DNA of 5,281 nt from Planctomicrobium sp. Its GTDB lineage: Bacteria > Planctomycetota > Planctomycetia > Planctomycetales > Planctomycetaceae. Where the stretch lies: assembly GCA_029259835.1 (NCBI GenBank), contig JAJDEL010000398.1, positions 1 through 5,281 of the forward strand. The letters run 5' to 3'. The position numbers and the translations under genes were made by a program. Below are positions 5,162 through 5,281 of the stretch, piece after piece. The notes below the pieces were generated by a model. That model was given only the letters and a program-made list of their open reading frames with translations, made no database searches and was not told where the DNA came from. Each line of letters opens with the position of its first letter. Positions within the stretch are counted from its first letter, which is position 1.

Positions 5162-5281
5162 CTAGGTCGTCGCCTTAATCTTAATATCCACACCAGCAGG
5201 CAATGAGAGCTTATTCAAAGCATCAATCGTTTTTCCAGTTGGCTGAACAATATCTATCACTCGCTTATGAGTTCGAATCTC
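5162..5281 (-). CDS. rpsJ: Small ribosomal subunit protein S10 (uS10), 5' end cut by the window edge
   Basis: S10 is a 30S head protein and, as NusE, a partner in transcription antitermination with NusB. Only the last 39 residues are visible, beginning [20 protein letters not shown] and ending [13 protein letters not shown] before a TAG stop. They match the family C-terminus, where the EIRTHKRLIDI block and LPAGVDIEIK are near universal. The N-terminal roughly 60 residues, including the extended RNA-binding loop, lie beyond 5281. It is the first gene of the S10 cluster in most bacteria. Any operon promoter or leader would lie outside the window, unless further genes such as tuf precede it. 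Confidence 0.95.
   Translation of the reverse strand, partial: EIRTHKRVIDIVQPTGKTIDALNKLSLPAGVDIKIKATT

Noticed and set aside
4473..5165. 230-codon plus-strand open frame opposite rplC and the rpsJ-rplC gap
   Set aside because: It is mostly antisense to rplC, with a low-complexity Thr/Leu/Asn-rich product typical of shadow frames. No plausible ribosome-binding site or family resemblance was seen.
1..5281. Mobile element, CRISPR array, tRNA or novel defence or biosynthetic system
   Set aside because: The window is filled by an intact, standard-order S10 operon. No direct-repeat arrays, transposase-like proteins, tRNA-like folds or foreign genes were seen.

Overview
The window is one uninterrupted stretch of the conserved bacterial S10 ribosomal-protein operon. 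All genes lie on the minus strand, so transcription runs from position 5281 towards 1. The order is rpsJ (S10, 3' end only), rplC (L3), rplD (L4), rplW (L23), rplB (L2), rpsS (S19), rplV (L22), rpsC (S3), rplP (L16), rpmC (L29) and rpsQ (S17, 5' part only). This is the textbook order, with nothing inserted, missing or broken. The long plus-strand open frames are antisense shadows of these genes.

Organism: clearly bacterial, with base composition near half G+C by eye. Several details recall Planctomycetota: the S3 segment RWYATKKEFGDLLVED, the L2 motif [13 protein letters not shown] followed by [16 protein letters not shown], and an L3 with an extra charged insertion before CEPKRFVREFR. This placement comes from remembered family sequences, not a search, so it is moderately confident at best.

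Layout: 5162-5281 holds the last 39 codons of S10. A 167-base gap (4995-5161) follows, the longest in the window, with three possible RNA hairpins. L3 and L4 are 10 bases apart. L23 follows after about 60 bases and has no ATG start. A 92-base gap with a strong hairpin precedes L2. S19, L22 and S3 follow with gaps of 78, 47 and 15 bases. L16 begins inside the last codons of S3 (62-base overlap), L29 follows after 79 bases and S17 after 37 bases. No intergenic stretch exceeds 300 bases.

Function: the products are primary assembly proteins and core parts of both subunits. S10, S3 and S19 belong to the 30S head and S17 to the 30S body. L2, L3, L4 and L16 surround or support the peptidyl-transferase centre, L4 and L22 line the exit tunnel, and L23 and L29 sit at the tunnel exit. 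I see no novel system. The points worth a second look are the rpsC/rplP overlap, the non-ATG start of rplW, two substitutions in the L2 active-site-proximal motif, and hairpins in the rpsJ-rplC and rplW-rplB gaps.
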